DNA from: Saccoglossus kowalevskii
Lineage: Eukaryota; Hemichordata; Enteropneusta; Harrimaniidae
Length of the DNA stretch: 34,343 nt
Direction: 5' to 3'
Assembly (NCBI RefSeq): GCF_000003605.2
Contig: NW_003129360.1
Coordinates: forward strand, 362,075-396,417
Position numbers and translations under genes: made by a program
Shown here: one piece after another, positions 1-12,319 of the stretch
Layout of the letters: every line of letters starts with the position of its first letter
Position numbering within the stretch: the first letter of the stretch is position 1
Notes under the pieces: model-generated
What the model was told of the DNA's origin: nothing
What the model saw: only the letters and a program-made list of their open reading frames with translations
Databases searched by the model: none

Positions 1-138
1 AAAGTTGCACAAAGTTTCACAACGAAGTCCTGACTGGCAATAATGCTGACAATAGACGTTTGATAAACACGCATTGTTTGCCGTCTCAAAGATTAACATT
101 CTGCAAATATTCACCAAACGGCAGTTGTGGTTATTTGT

Positions 139-570
139 GTTGGCTTTTAAAGTATCAATTGAGCAGCGCTAGCGTCTCTCCGATATTTCGATCTTTAAAA
201 AACTGGGATAATGTATCGAGGTGCGAAGTAACCGTTTTATTATTTTTCGAAGAAAAAAAAATCTCTTCCCGCTAACTTCGAATTCACACAGCGATAACGA
301 AAATGGTTCTCCCCATAAGACCCGTTACCAAAATAATTTATCCTAGTTTTTCGCAAATCGCAAATAATTCTACATGGTCAAATAACAAGCCAAGTTGGGA
401 AAAAATACGACCCGGACATTTGGCAAGCAAAGTACACAATTTGGCGGAAAATACTCGTCAACATTTGCTAGTGACAAATAATTGTATAAATAACATTAGA
501 TGCTACTGCACTACATAATAATATAATTTGAATATAACTAAAGTATGCTATTTTTGGGTATAGTGAAATA
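139..570. other. Segment present in unit 1 only
   Basis: About 430 bases between two blocks shared with 16083-16260 that unit 2 lacks. Short plus-strand open frames exist (for example 303-518), but they show no conserved motif or supporting copy. I see no gene. Confidence 0.4.
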
Positions 571-1173
571 GCTTTATTCTCAACATTTAATTCCATGTTA
601 ACACGTTTTATTTTAGCTAAATATATAGCACTATATGATATATGTACATGCTAGTTACAGCCTATTTTAACTTGGTTTACGTCTGATAATTACAAATAGG
701 ATTCAAATTTGAAGATGATCAAAATGGTTGCGTTACCACAGAAATTTTCAAAAAAAAAAAAAAAAAAGATTTCGTTAATATTGTTACGAATTTACATGCA
801 GGAGACATAAAAATAAAACTAGATCCAGTCTGGCAACTGATTACTAGTATATCTAAGATTGGATTAAAAACAATTCCAGTTATTGCATTATTTTGCTTTT
901 GGTGTAAGAAGATATATAGCAGTCGCCACAGCCCAGCTTTTATAATATAGAATACAATAATTTCTACATAGCTAGTAAGTTAAACGTTCAGGTCTCATAG
1001 CAAGTCATCCCATTCATCTCCGTTTTCTGTATTGCTAGTGGAGTCAACTGTCATATCATTCCTGTACACTGCACTAGGCGATTTGCTTGTTTTAACGTTA
1101 TATTTAAATTTCAATTGATCGCACATTAGCCTGTTTCCCCCAATAAATGATTATTCATACTAATGAATTAGTT

Positions 1174-1179
1174 TTTATT
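1174..1179 (-). promoter_or_regulatory. Poly(A) signal for unit 1
   Basis: AATAAA on the minus strand about 50 nt after the TAG stop, at the position matching 16851-16856 in unit 2. Confidence 0.55.
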
Positions 1180-1228
1180 CAGTTGTTGCCTAACTTTGAG
1201 TGACGTACTGTTTACCTTATATTCCTCG

Positions 1229-1458
1229 CTATTCACATTTCCCAATATGCAGCTCAATCACACCTTTGATATGCAATTCTTTAAGAATTCGAAACTCGTA
1301 CGGCATATAATGCGCCCGTGCTACTGATTTCTTAAATTTAATGTCCTCGGTATAGTAGAACGGTATATCGTTGCCCTCTTCATCAGTATCAAATGGCCAG
1401 AATCCAAACAGGTGAAGTTCATCACAGCGTGTAAGCGCTAGATTGACCAACAGCAATC
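1229..1458 (-). CDS. Unit 1 terminal exon: motifs S, III (altered) and VS
   Basis: A 230-nt exon matching 16906-17135, with acceptor gatttgtttag and stop TAG. Motif S ([12 protein letters not shown]) and VS (H-Y-M-P-Y-E) are kept, and the final G-K-C-E is present. Motif III reads Y-Y-T-E-D: codon 1357-1355 is TAC, where unit 2 has CAC. The motif III histidine is nearly invariant in sialyltransferases, so activity is doubtful. Confidence 0.85.
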
Positions 1459-2706
1459 CTAAACAAATCAAAATGTGACGACTGTAAAGCCAGATCAAAT
1501 CCAACAATATCTACAAAGATGCGTATGAATACACACGTACTGAAAACATTTACTTGAAGCACTAAATGTGACAATTTCTGAACTCCTTGTGCCGATTTCG
1601 ATGGTGAAAATCATCCTAAGTATGCCACACCTTCCGAATACCGCCCGACGAGTATCGGGTTAAACATTTCGATCGTTATCATTTGAAACATTTATTATCT
1701 CGCATGATCGTACTTTTCTGTGTTTGAGTACGTTGTCATATTTTACGCATATTTTTTTTTCAAACCACGTATATACAAATAGACATGTTGTTGAAGTGCG
1801 AATGTGATAGAAAACATCACTTCATTGCTTCTACAACGTTAACTTTTGACCAATAGAGATATTCGCATCTAGAGTTCACTATCCTGCCGAATCTTTACCG
1901 CCTGTTGTGTTTTATGCTTGTATCTGTTAATGTATCTTTCTGGTAATGTCTTCGATACAACAGTGGATACACTGCATTGACGTAATAAACTTTTCTACGT
2001 GTGTATTACTTACGCATACGTTTTCCAGTGATTGATTTATTTGCCTATGTCTAACTTATCAAGGAGATTGTTAGTCAAGAAATAAATTGACAATAGCTTT
2101 GCAAAGAGCTGAATTGTTGTCGACCAGCTGCAGTGGCTTAACAGCTATCACGGCTTAATAAAAAAAAAACAAAGCTGAAGCAGTCGATATGCAAAGTCAG
2201 GAACAGCCACAAACATATTGAAAATGTATTTCGAAAAGAAATAAAACACACAGGCATATAAATATTTGCATATACATATAAATATAGATAGTAATCCGCA
2301 ATAGATGAATCAACGCTATAGTCCGCCATCTTTATTTTAATATTGGGTGCAACCATGATCTGATGGAGGTATTACAGGTCATAAGTGGAAGGGAGTTAAC
2401 TTAACAAATGCCTTGATCAATAACTCGCAGGGTAAACATATTTTGATTTTTCAAAAGACCAAAAAGCGCATTTGACAGGAATAATTTAAAAAAATGTATA
2501 ATCACAGCTTGCTGCACTATAAGTATCCCAATCCTGTAAAATAAGTGATTAAGGCTAATTTGAATTCCGAACAGAACAGGCCAAATCTATCTATTATATA
2601 GATTATTGGGTTTCAAATGCAATTAAATTCACAATATTTAAAATCTGTAATAATATATATCAAGAACTATTTTTATATATTTTAACAAGATGAATTTTAA
2701 ACTAAC
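1459..2706. other. Last intron of unit 1
   Basis: Lies between the motif S exon and the preceding exon. Parts of 1790-2700 match 18686-19600. No coding sequence recognised. A minus-strand 72-codon frame at 2138-2356 is not kept in the other copy. Confidence 0.5.
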
Positions 2707-2915
2707 CTGAAGTTGCACCTTTATTGCATAGCCAAAATGTTTCAACTGCAAATGAGTAATTCAGATCTATTTCCAAGTCAATTAACGTAGTATTCTTTCG
2801 TACATACGATAAAAATGTACGTTTAACTCCTTTAATTTTTTCAGTTCGCGAAAACATTAGATGACCTTGATATGCATCGAGATCCTTCTTGAACCCAGAC
2901 AACTTGTTGTGGTAC
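2707..2915 (-). CDS. Unit 1 exon between motifs L and S
   Basis: A 209-nt exon with acceptor gtttgaatag and donor TTCAG followed by gttagt, phases 2 to 1 as in unit 2. It differs from 19603-19811 by a few substitutions, including Gly-Phe for Glu-Leu, Glu for Gln, and Gly for Ser, which removes the last N-K-S sequon. Confidence 0.82.
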
Positions 2916-3462
2916 CTATTCAAACAAATATTATTATAAGTGAAATAAATTAACCTTCATCTAAAACTAGCTCCAACCGAATATACTACTTGATATTACA
3001 CACCTGTGCCCTATATCATAGTCTGAAAATAGTATAAACTTATCAAAACAGATTACTACTAATGACTACACGCGGAGTACAATGCGTTCACTCATTACCA
3101 GCCAACATAATTGTTCATAGACACTATGGGATGCATTGTTCTCATTGGTTTGTATGTTACTGTTATATGTATATTGTTTGTGAATTTGTTTTTGTTTTCA
3201 TGGAAGTTGATTCGATATATTGATAATTTTATTTTTACCGATGTATGCTTGAATATTTTTCATTGTATATGACTGGCTATAATGTTATAACTGTATGTAG
3301 TAGAATGCCAAAAGAAAAAGAATACGTCTTTATTAAAATTAGTAATAATCTATATATTGATTATACACAAGATGCAGTTATTGTGATGACCAGATCTAGA
3401 CAAACTATTATTCTTAACAATGTAACAAATATGTACTGCTAGTGAAATTTACTATTACAAAC

Positions 3463-3552
3463 CTGGTTCTAATAATGCTTGGATTAAATGTGCTAAAGTT
3501 TGTCTTCTTTCCAGCATCTTCCGTGAAGTTACGAATCCAAGGTAGATTAGCC
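3463..3552 (-). CDS. Unit 1 sialylmotif L exon, second part
   Basis: A 90-nt phase 2-2 exon (acceptor tgtttgcag, donor gtttgt) encoding A-N-L-P-W to S-I-I-R-T-R. Compared with 20372-20461 it has one Ser/Thr difference plus synonymous changes. Confidence 0.82.
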
Positions 3553-4165
3553 CTGCAAACAAAGTATGACGTCAATATATTGTCTTACATGGGAAACTGA
3601 TGCCTTAAAAAGGTTACCAACTGACTGCATGCAACAACAACGTTATATAAAAATCACAATATGGACCATCAGTAACAATTTGGACCAATATTGAACACAC
3701 TGTTCAAAATTACTTCAATTATTCGTAATAAGGGCAGACATCATTATTCAAGCTTGTGTTTTCTAACCATCGCATTCTGTGGACCCCTACGTTGATACTA
3801 AAAAACGAATCAACCTAGCATGAGTAACAAGCTCTCTCGCACAGAAAATCAGTGCGTAAATACATGTACAAATATCTATAACAAATCTATTCCAACCACA
3901 ATGCAACACTCATAGTTAGACAACTTTCAATAATAATAAATAATGAACGAATGTCTGGTCGGATGAGAGTAGCAACAGACTTTCTGCTGTACACATCCCA
4001 TACCTTACCGACATTGTGCATCCAATACAAAATACATTCATCATAAAATACTAAAAATCACATCACTAATCATTATCAAAAAAAAACTACATCAAACATA
4101 ATTTGTTTAAAAGTATTTTTAACGTAAAAGAGCTTCCGCAATAACGGTTTTAATTGCCTTAATAG

Positions 4166-5033
4166 GTGTCACAGTGTTAGACCTGCTTATCGCAATTGAG
4201 AGGGCCACCCACAGAACTCACACTAGTCAAGGGGTTCTTTCACTGCTAGTATGGGGTAGACAAGACAATAGTACTGGAAATGAAATACATACACCAAAAT
4301 ATCGAGATAAAGCTCCAGGCTATAATACCTCTCAAGATAATTACAAGAAATAAAGCATAGCAAATACAATGAATAAAGTAACTAAAATAGGGGATTGCTT
4401 AGGGAAGTGTGCATTGGTGATAATTCACAGTTCCAGGATGTATTAATGAACGACAGTCAATGGCTTCTGCAACACAACAACGAAGAAATACAGGAGTCTT
4501 GCTTGCAGAGAAACGCTGGTATTCGGGGGGGGGGGGCACCGCTAAAAGCAGGAGCTGTTCATACAAGTCTCACAGAATGATGGTTGTAGCCTGTAATATC
4601 GTATCGTAGCAGAACACACAGAAGAGCAAGTTGAAGTGACGGACCGCAAACTGTCTTGAGTCTGTTCAATTTATAGGCAGTAACACCACCCGGGTTTCCA
4701 CACGATCCAATCAGAATGTAATCTTGCTAGCAGCTATGTCACGTAGGCAACTCAGTAGATAATAAGCATCCTTTGTTATTCAAATAACGGCACACCAGGT
4801 AGATTCCAATTCTCCTCCCAAATTTGTAAACACCCTTTTTATGTAAATTACGAGCACACCTGTTAGAACCCACTGTCCTTCCATAGTTGAAAACAAGTAT
4901 GACCTGTCAATCACCTTTATGACAGTTATCAAAATGCACACCGTTTCTTCCCATGATTCCATGCACACTTTCATTTGCAGGGTTTGAGGTAATATAACAA
5001 AAACATGAAATAAAGGATGCTGACAATAAGTTA
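4166..5033. mobile_element. Dispersed element inserted in a unit 1 intron
   Basis: Unit 2 has uninterrupted sequence at the equivalent point (about 21113), so this is an insertion in unit 1. From about 4440 to 5030 it is homologous, in opposite orientation, to about 32273-33545. It contains a coding-like stretch at 4440-4580 and ends near an AATAAA followed by ggatgctgacaat. The family was not recognised; no clear terminal inverted repeats or long target duplication were seen. Confidence 0.6.
4395..4580 (+). pseudogene. Unidentified coding-like fragment in dispersed element
   Basis: The plus-strand frame contains D-S-Q-W, L-Q-H-N-N and Q-E-S-C-L-Q-R-N-A before a stop. The same residues appear on the minus strand at about 33396-33545, so the frame is shared by two diverged copies. 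A G-run at 4526-4535 probably shifted the frame in this copy. Family not recognised. Confidence 0.4.
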
Positions 5034-5807
5034 CATTTTCATGTTATTATATATTATATTATATTATTATATATTTTATTATAATGTGATACTCCATCTA
5101 AGCAGTCGACAACTATTATTTTTCATTTTGTTAACAACGACAAGCGGGTTATGATCAGTGACTACTTTAGTGACATATTGAGAGGTACATAAACATACAA
5201 TATAAAAGCCACGAAATCGTAGAGAAAAGTAGAAAAGTAACACACTAGATGTTTAACCTCGGTTCGCTCTTGCATTGCAACCGTCAACTGAATAGATTTA
5301 TTTAAATCAAGAGCTACTAATATCGGAGAACTCATGAGCATTTTCATTTGTTGCAAGTTTAATAAATTTAAAATTGTAGAATAACGAATTTGTTATCATG
5401 CTTATCCAATGTATCCATTTTGCAGCTCCTTCTAAAAGCACACAAGTAACAGAAAGATGGTTGTTGAGAACATATTCTAAATATCTTATTTTTTTCCCTA
5501 ACGCGATAGCCACGTTACGTGAATGCAAACAAGTGCTTGGCACTGTCGAATCAGATTAACCGAATTTATTAGATGGTATGAAGATATTTGAAATTGTTCA
5601 ATTGTTTTATTACGCTAAAATATCATTATATATGGTGTGCGTGGTTGTGTTAATAGTCTACAAATGACAAATTTGTTTATTGAAGGTTGATGATTTGTCC
5701 GGGGTGTTTTCACTGGAAGTAACTTATGTATTATACTATACATATTAAATGATACAATATGCACAATATAACGTATAAATCCCACACTATAAACGTTTCT
5801 CAGTTAC

Positions 5808-5914
5808 CTGAAGACATAGTCGGCTTTGTCGATATCTGATCCACATCCACTTTTTTTTAGAATACCTCCATTTCCAACAATACTACATCGTTTGTAATGT
5901 ATGTGATCTTTGTT
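5808..5914 (-). CDS. Unit 1 sialylmotif L exon, first part
   Basis: A 107-nt exon, phase 0 to 2, with the acceptor ttttag and donor TTCAG followed by gtaact. The encoded residues are identical to 21912-22018, including C-S-I-V-G-N-G-G and S-G-C-G. Confidence 0.87.
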
Positions 5915-6571
5915 CTAAAATTAAAATGAATCAGTGGCGTAGTTGATTCAAACGTTGCATACGTTTCTGTGTCAGGCACATTGATTGGAACCTACTGTCT
6001 TTCTTCACTACACACTAACTGCTAAAATTAATGATGTTAACACATTTGATACACAAGAGTGTCTCTGTGCTCGTGTTAGCTTTGGATTGGAGTCACGGCA
6101 AGATTGCAGCTCGGAATACTGTGGGATAATCATGAATTGTTTTGAGATATGAGATTTGATTTTTTGTAAAAAAATAAATGGCAAAATTCGGCGTAATATT
6201 TGCAGTTGTGAAAAGGCTATTACTTCAGCATCACAAAACGTGAGTTTGAATTAATCTTAGTGAAATACACAAATTCTAATTGTTTACATAATTTAATCAT
6301 ACTTATCCTACTCCAACCGACTCACACAATCTTTAGTATTTTTCAGTGATGGAAAAGTCTAATAAGACGTAAGGGAAGCTGGTTCCCTCAGATGATTGAG
6401 CTCATTGCTACATGGCGTGCTAAATTTTTGAAAGTTAACGGCCTCATGTTCACGATAAATATGTACGTGAGAGTGAATGATTTTTTTAAGTATTTGACAA
6501 TATGTGCAAAATGTATTTATTTTTAGGAAAATGTTAGTAACAGTATCTGTCAATGTTGTGAAATATCTCAC

Positions 6572-6658
6572 CTTTTAGTCCGACTATTCAAAAGAGATTT
6601 ATTGAATATATAATATTCGACTTCCTTGATTGTATCATCTAGTATTTTCTTTTCTTTG
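6572..6658 (-). CDS. Unit 1 stem exon C
   Basis: An 87-nt phase 2-2 exon (acceptor tttaatctag, donor AAAAG followed by gtgaga) encoding 28 residues with an EVEYY segment followed by F-N-K-S. It is a relative of stem exons A and B. By flanking synteny its unit 2 counterpart would lie inside the N gap at 23923-24061. Confidence 0.65.
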
Positions 6659-9600
6659 CTAGATTAAAAAGAAGAGTTTATTCTGGTAAAACACATACAC
6701 AATGAATCTCACATTTTATGACATTATTTAAACGAGTGTTATTGAATGAATAAAATCTCGATTAACTCATTATATCTTTTTTAATATTTTATAATAATAG
6801 ATAATATTAATAAAGGATCATTTAATATCAAATTTATTTTGGCAATGAATTAAGTATTAATTAAGAAATTGTTCCGAATTCAACGTAGACAGGAGTTTGT
6901 GTGAGTAACAAATATCACACTGAACACAAAGACCATACTCAGATATTATGTTTTTTAATCATGGTTGATTTTTTAACTTGAATTCAGCCTGGTCATGACA
7001 TTGGTGACATTTTGTTTCATACTTGCTTTTGGCTTTACACTTTTTTTAATTTGAAAGAGTTGTAAAACAAATTTTGAAACTTAAGTGCACCAGTGCACCG
7101 AGTTAGATAAGCTCCATGCGTACAAGTACATTTAATTTTCAGTCAGATAACATTATATAATGATGTGAAAAACATCGTTATGATCGGTCCTGTATTTTGC
7201 TTGTGTTCAGTTGGATAAATACCTTTCTTTGTGATTGATGAATTAGTTAGTGCGGTGCATTTCTGTCGAATTTTATATGGATATTTGCATTCACTGTTTC
7301 TTCAGAGTGAAAATAATTTGCATGTTTTTCTGAGTGTATAATGACTCATGTGATTATGCATATTAATGAGATTCCATGATTATACTTTACCAACTCTTGT
7401 TCAATACCTTCATTATGACATTGGTTGCGCACGCCCCAGTCTGCAACAGTGGTTCAGATATGACAAGTAAAAAATGCATCTCCAGGACGAAATGCACGTA
7501 CAATACTAATATACAAATACACCACATTCAACGCTAGTTTAGCCTCTTATTGCTATGACCACCAAACGCGTGTGTGCTCATTGGTGTTTGAACACGGGTT
7601 GGCGTCCTCTTACCCCAATGCTCAGTGCACTTTTTATACTTCTTCTTATATATATTTGAGAACAGAGTGAGTTGAAGGAATGAAAAGCCAGACGCCACTA
7701 CTTTGAGGATTCAGCAATTTTCATGCTGGTAAAAAAACGCCCTCTACCAATCCAGTCCTGGGAAATCTGTGGTAACAATGCGAACACTTATGTTATTTGA
7801 CTAGTTTATATCAAATTATATTGAATTCATCATATCTAGTAGAAACATGGCTGTAATGTAATATAAACATAATTTGTACAATAAAATGAGTTGGTTGCTT
7901 ACGAATGCCGTTAATCACCTTGACGAACAATTATCTTACAAACACTTTGGTGCCTAATTTTAAATGATAAAATAGTAAATATACCTGTTTACACTGTCAA
8001 ATACTGTCACACTCATTACATGTATACCATTTATCCTCTAGATCTTTGATACAAGCACAGTAATGAGATGGTGTTGAACGATGAATGACTGCATTCAATG
8101 AATGACTGTTTCAACTGAATAACAAAGCTTGGTAACAATATTTAGCATGGTGGCATCACATGCTTAATGATGTATTACTTCATCACAATTTCATACTGGC
8201 TTCGGATCTCGGTAAAAAGTTTGGTACTCGAATGGTTATTGATATATTGATAAACTGACATCTTGTTTTCTGTTAAGATAGTTTATGTATTTAATGTTAT
8301 GTTTGCAAATTTGTGTTAGTAATCACTTCTTAAGCAAATTGTGCAGCAATTCATTCATGAATTGACTTTGATCCCCAGTCTAGATTACAAGCTAAATGAA
8401 TTGCTACATTGAACACATACCACACGGCTTGATATCAATATTCAAACATTGATGGCAATTCACATTGTGGTTAAAATTGTGTTCACGTATTTATTGTGTG
8501 TTATGTACAAATGAAGTGAAAAATCACTAATGTGTTTTATGGTGCATATAATTAACAGTTTTGTATTATAATTTGTACTATAAAAGGAAATGCTACGGGA
8601 TCTATAAGAAGAGATAGTATTGGTGTAAAAAAGCAGAACACCAACAACTTTACTGGTTACACCATTGTCTATCGCTGAGTTGAGTATTGTAAGTTAATAG
8701 TATATTTTTAAATTATAAAGTGAAACAAATATCGGTTTTATAATTCCAAACGACTGAACTTTTACAGTTAAATGCAATATAATTTGTTTAAATTTGAAAA
8801 TAAACACAAACCCACATAGTTAAATCTAATTAAATCCAATATAATGATGACATTTTTTCAAGTTTAATTAAACTCAATGCGAACCTTCGCGAACGTTCAA
8901 ATAATTGATGTTATAATTAAATTAGAAACAATTTGATTTCACATATAATCATTTTAAAATTGCAAATGGCTTCACTATTATAGTTAAATTAAATGTTTAA
9001 TCTTTATAATTAGCAAATAAAAACACGTGCACAATAAAATGTCTATGGGAATTTAAATAAATTCATAATATGAAATGGTTAAAAAATCAAATAATTACAT
9101 TTTTAGTTGCCAAAAGTTATTATTTTTGTGGATTATACAACTCAACAAAAAACGACAAATTAATGCTATTACAGTGGTTCAAGTGAATTGATACCAGGCA
9201 GAATTACCTCTTTTTCTCCAGGCGAGTGAATGAGGACAAAACAAGTAACTGGGAATTCAAAATTTTACAAGATAACGAACTATGAAGATTGAATTAATAA
9301 ATAAAACTAGTCTACTGTGAAATATTACTAAAACAGAAGTATTGGTATACAATGTACGAGATTTTTATAGGCACGCGGGGTCACAATTGGTAACACATAC
9401 ATGGATTTAAAGACGGATGCTCGTAGAGTGTCAGGGAACAGGACGATAGGCTATGTGAACTCTAGCTCTTTCAATGTCTTTCAATGCGAGGGTGCTGTCA
9501 AGTCCTAATGAAAATCACACGTACAACAGTCATGTACACTGGGCCACCCACATTTCGGGCGACAGTACTTGCACAGTTACTAATTTATTTATTTATTATT

Positions 9601-9832
9601 TATTTTTGATTTCATTTCTGTCTTTTTATATTGTCTTATATTGTCTTTATCGTCTTCAAGTAGTCTTTCGTTGTTTTATTTGTTAATTTACATTTTTAAT
9701 TTTATTTCTGGGATATCCTTTCTTTGTTTTCGATGAGTTTTGTAAATTGGTTAGTTATTTATTGGTCCGAAAAATGACCGCAAAATTTTATTATTTTATA
9801 TTTAATCATATTCCACACTGTTTGTCTTATAT
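6659..9832. other. Unit 1 upstream intron, mostly unrecognised
   Basis: AT-rich sequence with no convincing gene beyond the decayed stem exon near its left end. It corresponds to the unit 2 assembly gap, so it cannot be checked against the other copy. A short plus-strand frame at 9474-9686 has no recognisable domain. Confidence 0.5.
6733..6785 (-). pseudogene. Decayed stem exon in unit 1
   Basis: The minus-strand reading aligns with stem exon A: it starts K-D-I, includes F-N-N-T-R-L, and keeps the sequon. It has an in-frame TAA and lacks the GT donor expected after the last codon, so I read it as a dead tandem copy of the stem exon. Borders are approximate. Confidence 0.5.
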
Positions 9833-9860
9833 TATTTAAATTTATTTGATTTGATTTTAC

Positions 9861-10235
9861 TTGTGCAGGTCACATTTTAAATTTTATTTTACTGTTATTT
9901 GTTTTTACCAAACGCTTCAGCGTGGTATTAAGAGTTTGTTTTCAGGGGTGGGTGATACCAAGGTGGAAAATGGTTGCACATATGGGGATAATTCCTGGAA
10001 TTGCATTACAGACCGAAATACAATATATAGTGTTTTCATGTTTTGTCTGATATTTCTGTGGTATTCTGTTGCTGTAAGTAATGCAAGATTTGTTCTGAAA
10101 TTCAGTGTATTGTGTGCACTCCAGAGTTATTCGTTTTTTGCTGAAAACACCCCTAATTGTTAATGGCAGAGTCGAACTAGTTTCACTACCACTCAGAAAT
10201 CTACATTGTCGCCTGAATGAGAGGTAATTAAACAC
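9861..10235. repeat. Duplicated block, open on both strands
   Basis: Shared with about 24100-24479. Roughly 100-codon frames exist on both strands in this copy and shorter ones in the other. The plus frame is hydrophobic and the minus frame is Ser/Thr-rich. Overlapping frames of similar length without any family match look like chance within an intron, so I do not call a gene. Confidence 0.4.
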
Positions 10236-11129
10236 ATTTTCCTGACCGTAACCGTATTATGTAACTGCCAATTTTAACAGCCTGTCACGTGATTTTACTC
10301 AGCATGTCAACATGGAAAGAGGCTATTCCATTTTACGCAGGAATAATTGGGAGTAGAATATGTGAGGGATTGTATCAACAGAGATGAGTATACTGAAAAA
10401 TAATATCTATCCTTCTTTTGCATCACTGATCATTTCTGTTTTAGTATACTGGTTTGAAAATGTTGAATTTGCATGATTTTCGATGCTAAAAATGTTGCTG
10501 AACGATTTGAACCGGATAAAATTAGCAGACGAAAATTATAATCAACTGTACGCACTGCACTCACTATGAGCGGGGGGGGAATATCTGGTGTGAAAAATAG
10601 ACAACAGATGAAGGCTCTAGCGAGTTCATATTTTTGAAACTGGAAAAAACAGACGAACAGAATATACGTGTACGTGTATTGTTTTATTATGTTTGTCATC
10701 CTGTTTCGTTTCGTGTTTCGTTTCGGGCTTGTAATGGTTGACATGTCTAATATGTTTCAACCAATCAGAAGACAGGCTAATTAACATATCAACTGAGAAC
10801 CCATCTTCGCTAGCCAATTAAGCAAGGTCTAAGTTTATTCTGCCAAGCCTCTAAACAAATGCCTATGGGTCAAAGATACGGGACAGTGCAATTCGGACGT
10901 TGCTGAGACCCTGGAAACCGGTTTATTGTTACGATCCTTGGCTCGGCTGCTTCACCCACCGTACGACGTATATGCAAGTTTAAAAGCCCGAATCTGGCCG
11001 ATAATGTGAGGGTGCTTACACTGATGGCAAGTCTGCTGGGATTTCGCGATCACATGACTTTCGCGTTCACCCCTCGTTTACGCAACATATATTTATTTTT
11101 CAAGAATTTTTCATCGAAATCGCAACAGA

Positions 11130-11232
11130 CAGAGTCACTGGTCAAATAATATAGTTGGGCAATCGCGAAGATAAACCCCAGTAAACAGGTGCATCCAAAG
11201 CACTTCTGCTTGGAGAAAGATACGTACGACAT
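11130..11232 (-). pseudogene. Unit 1 exon 1, truncated at its 3' end
   Basis: Encodes [10 protein letters not shown] plus the hydrophobic anchor, matching unit 2 exon 1 up to the T-S-D-S-V residues. At about 11130 the homology jumps to sequence equivalent to 25945. The last residues and the gtaagt donor are therefore missing, and the frame runs on into intron-like sequence to a TGA. Confidence 0.72.
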
Positions 11233-12319
11233 GACGGATGCAAAATCGACATGTGTAATACATAGTATAAAGGTCAATTGTAAAACCCGATATCATACAT
11301 TACGGGAACAACACGCTAATAACCTAGCAACAACATTAAAACGAGTTGCTAAGGCAGTTACTCGGGTGGAGTTTGTTTACTTTTTTTGGATATGGGTCGT
11401 AAAGAAGTTAGATAAGCTAGACTAGAAGGCAATGCCTGAGACAAAGTACTCATAAATACTTTCTTACGCGTGGAACATTTTTGTTTTGTTTTTCACGATA
11501 TGCTCTTTATATACATTTATGACAATAAACATATACTATTGAAAATGTTATTCAGTTTAGAGCTCCGTGGAGTTGTCTTTATCGTCATATTTTAACAAGA
11601 GTATTCAATCTGGAACGGATATTTCACTTCGCTCTTACGCGCAGGAATATGCAAATGTCCTTTATGAAGTCTTAGTCTTATAAAAACAACTTATGTCCAG
11701 TTGAATTTTCAGTTACGGCATTTCGTCGAAATTTATAGAAGCGTACATGATTCACATATGAACGGACAGACATCATCGAGGCGGCGAGTCGATGGACAGT
11801 CGCCAAAGTACGACAGATCCAGGCAGACGGTAACACGGAAGTGACTTTTCCAGGGTGGTCGAAACGTTATGATGTGTCTCTCCCGCCTGATATGGTGCTC
11901 CAGAAAACTCCTGTAATTGAGAGTAATACTCGTACTCTTTTCCGTTTATATTGTTCTATTGACTTATTTTAAATGATCACGAAAAATGTGTATGATTACT
12001 GTACGATCGTGCTACAGTAACACAAGCGCGCACGTGATTTTCTAAACTGGCAGGTCAATCGATGTCTAAAAGTACTTCCAGTCAGTACACATTTGTTTAC
12101 ACATTGTTACGTGGCATGAGATAACAATCTTTATAACTAATAAAATAAGACTAATAAACTGATAACCAAGTAAGTAAGATTACACTATTTAATGGGTTGT
12201 TCCCGTAATGTTTCACCGTATTAGCCCCATATAATAGATTTACCTAAATTGCCGTCCAGTTTGAATGCAGATTTGATAATGACTATACAATTATTGCTAT
12301 TATGTCAAAGTATGTAGAC

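Larger units (their letters stand above)
1229..11232 (-). pseudogene. ST8Sia unit 1: catalytic exons open, 5' part broken
   Basis: Tandem copy of the unit 2 sialyltransferase. The catalytic exons 5914-5808, 3552-3463, 2915-2707 and 1458-1229 are open, keep their splice sites and share phases with unit 2. Upstream it is damaged. Exon 1 (from 11232) loses its last codons and splice donor at about 11130. The linker exon and stem exons A and B are absent because sequence matching 22533 jumps directly to sequence matching 23865. Of two local stem exons, one is intact (6658-6572) and one carries a stop (about 6733-6785). The intact stem exon ends in phase 2, whereas the next exon starts in phase 0, so no intact local protein can be formed. 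Motif III has Tyr where unit 2 has His. A pseudogene is most likely; use of its catalytic exons by transcripts starting in unit 2 cannot be excluded. Confidence 0.75.

Noticed and set aside
60-518. Two short plus-strand frames at the window start
   Set aside because: About 70 codons each, with no motifs; one lies in a segment absent from unit 2 and the other is not kept there.
2138-2356. 72-codon minus-strand frame in the last intron of unit 1
   Set aside because: The frame is not preserved at the matching place in unit 2.
5162-5543. Minus-strand frames partly conserved at 21237-21449
   Set aside because: They lie in the intron between two motif L exons that already join in phase. The shared part has no ST8Sia similarity, and only the unit 2 copy has a donor-like site after it.
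9942-10235. 97-codon minus-strand frame overlapping a 100-codon plus-strand frame
   Set aside because: Both frames are open over the same bases in a duplicated intron block and neither resembles a known protein, so chance is the simpler explanation.
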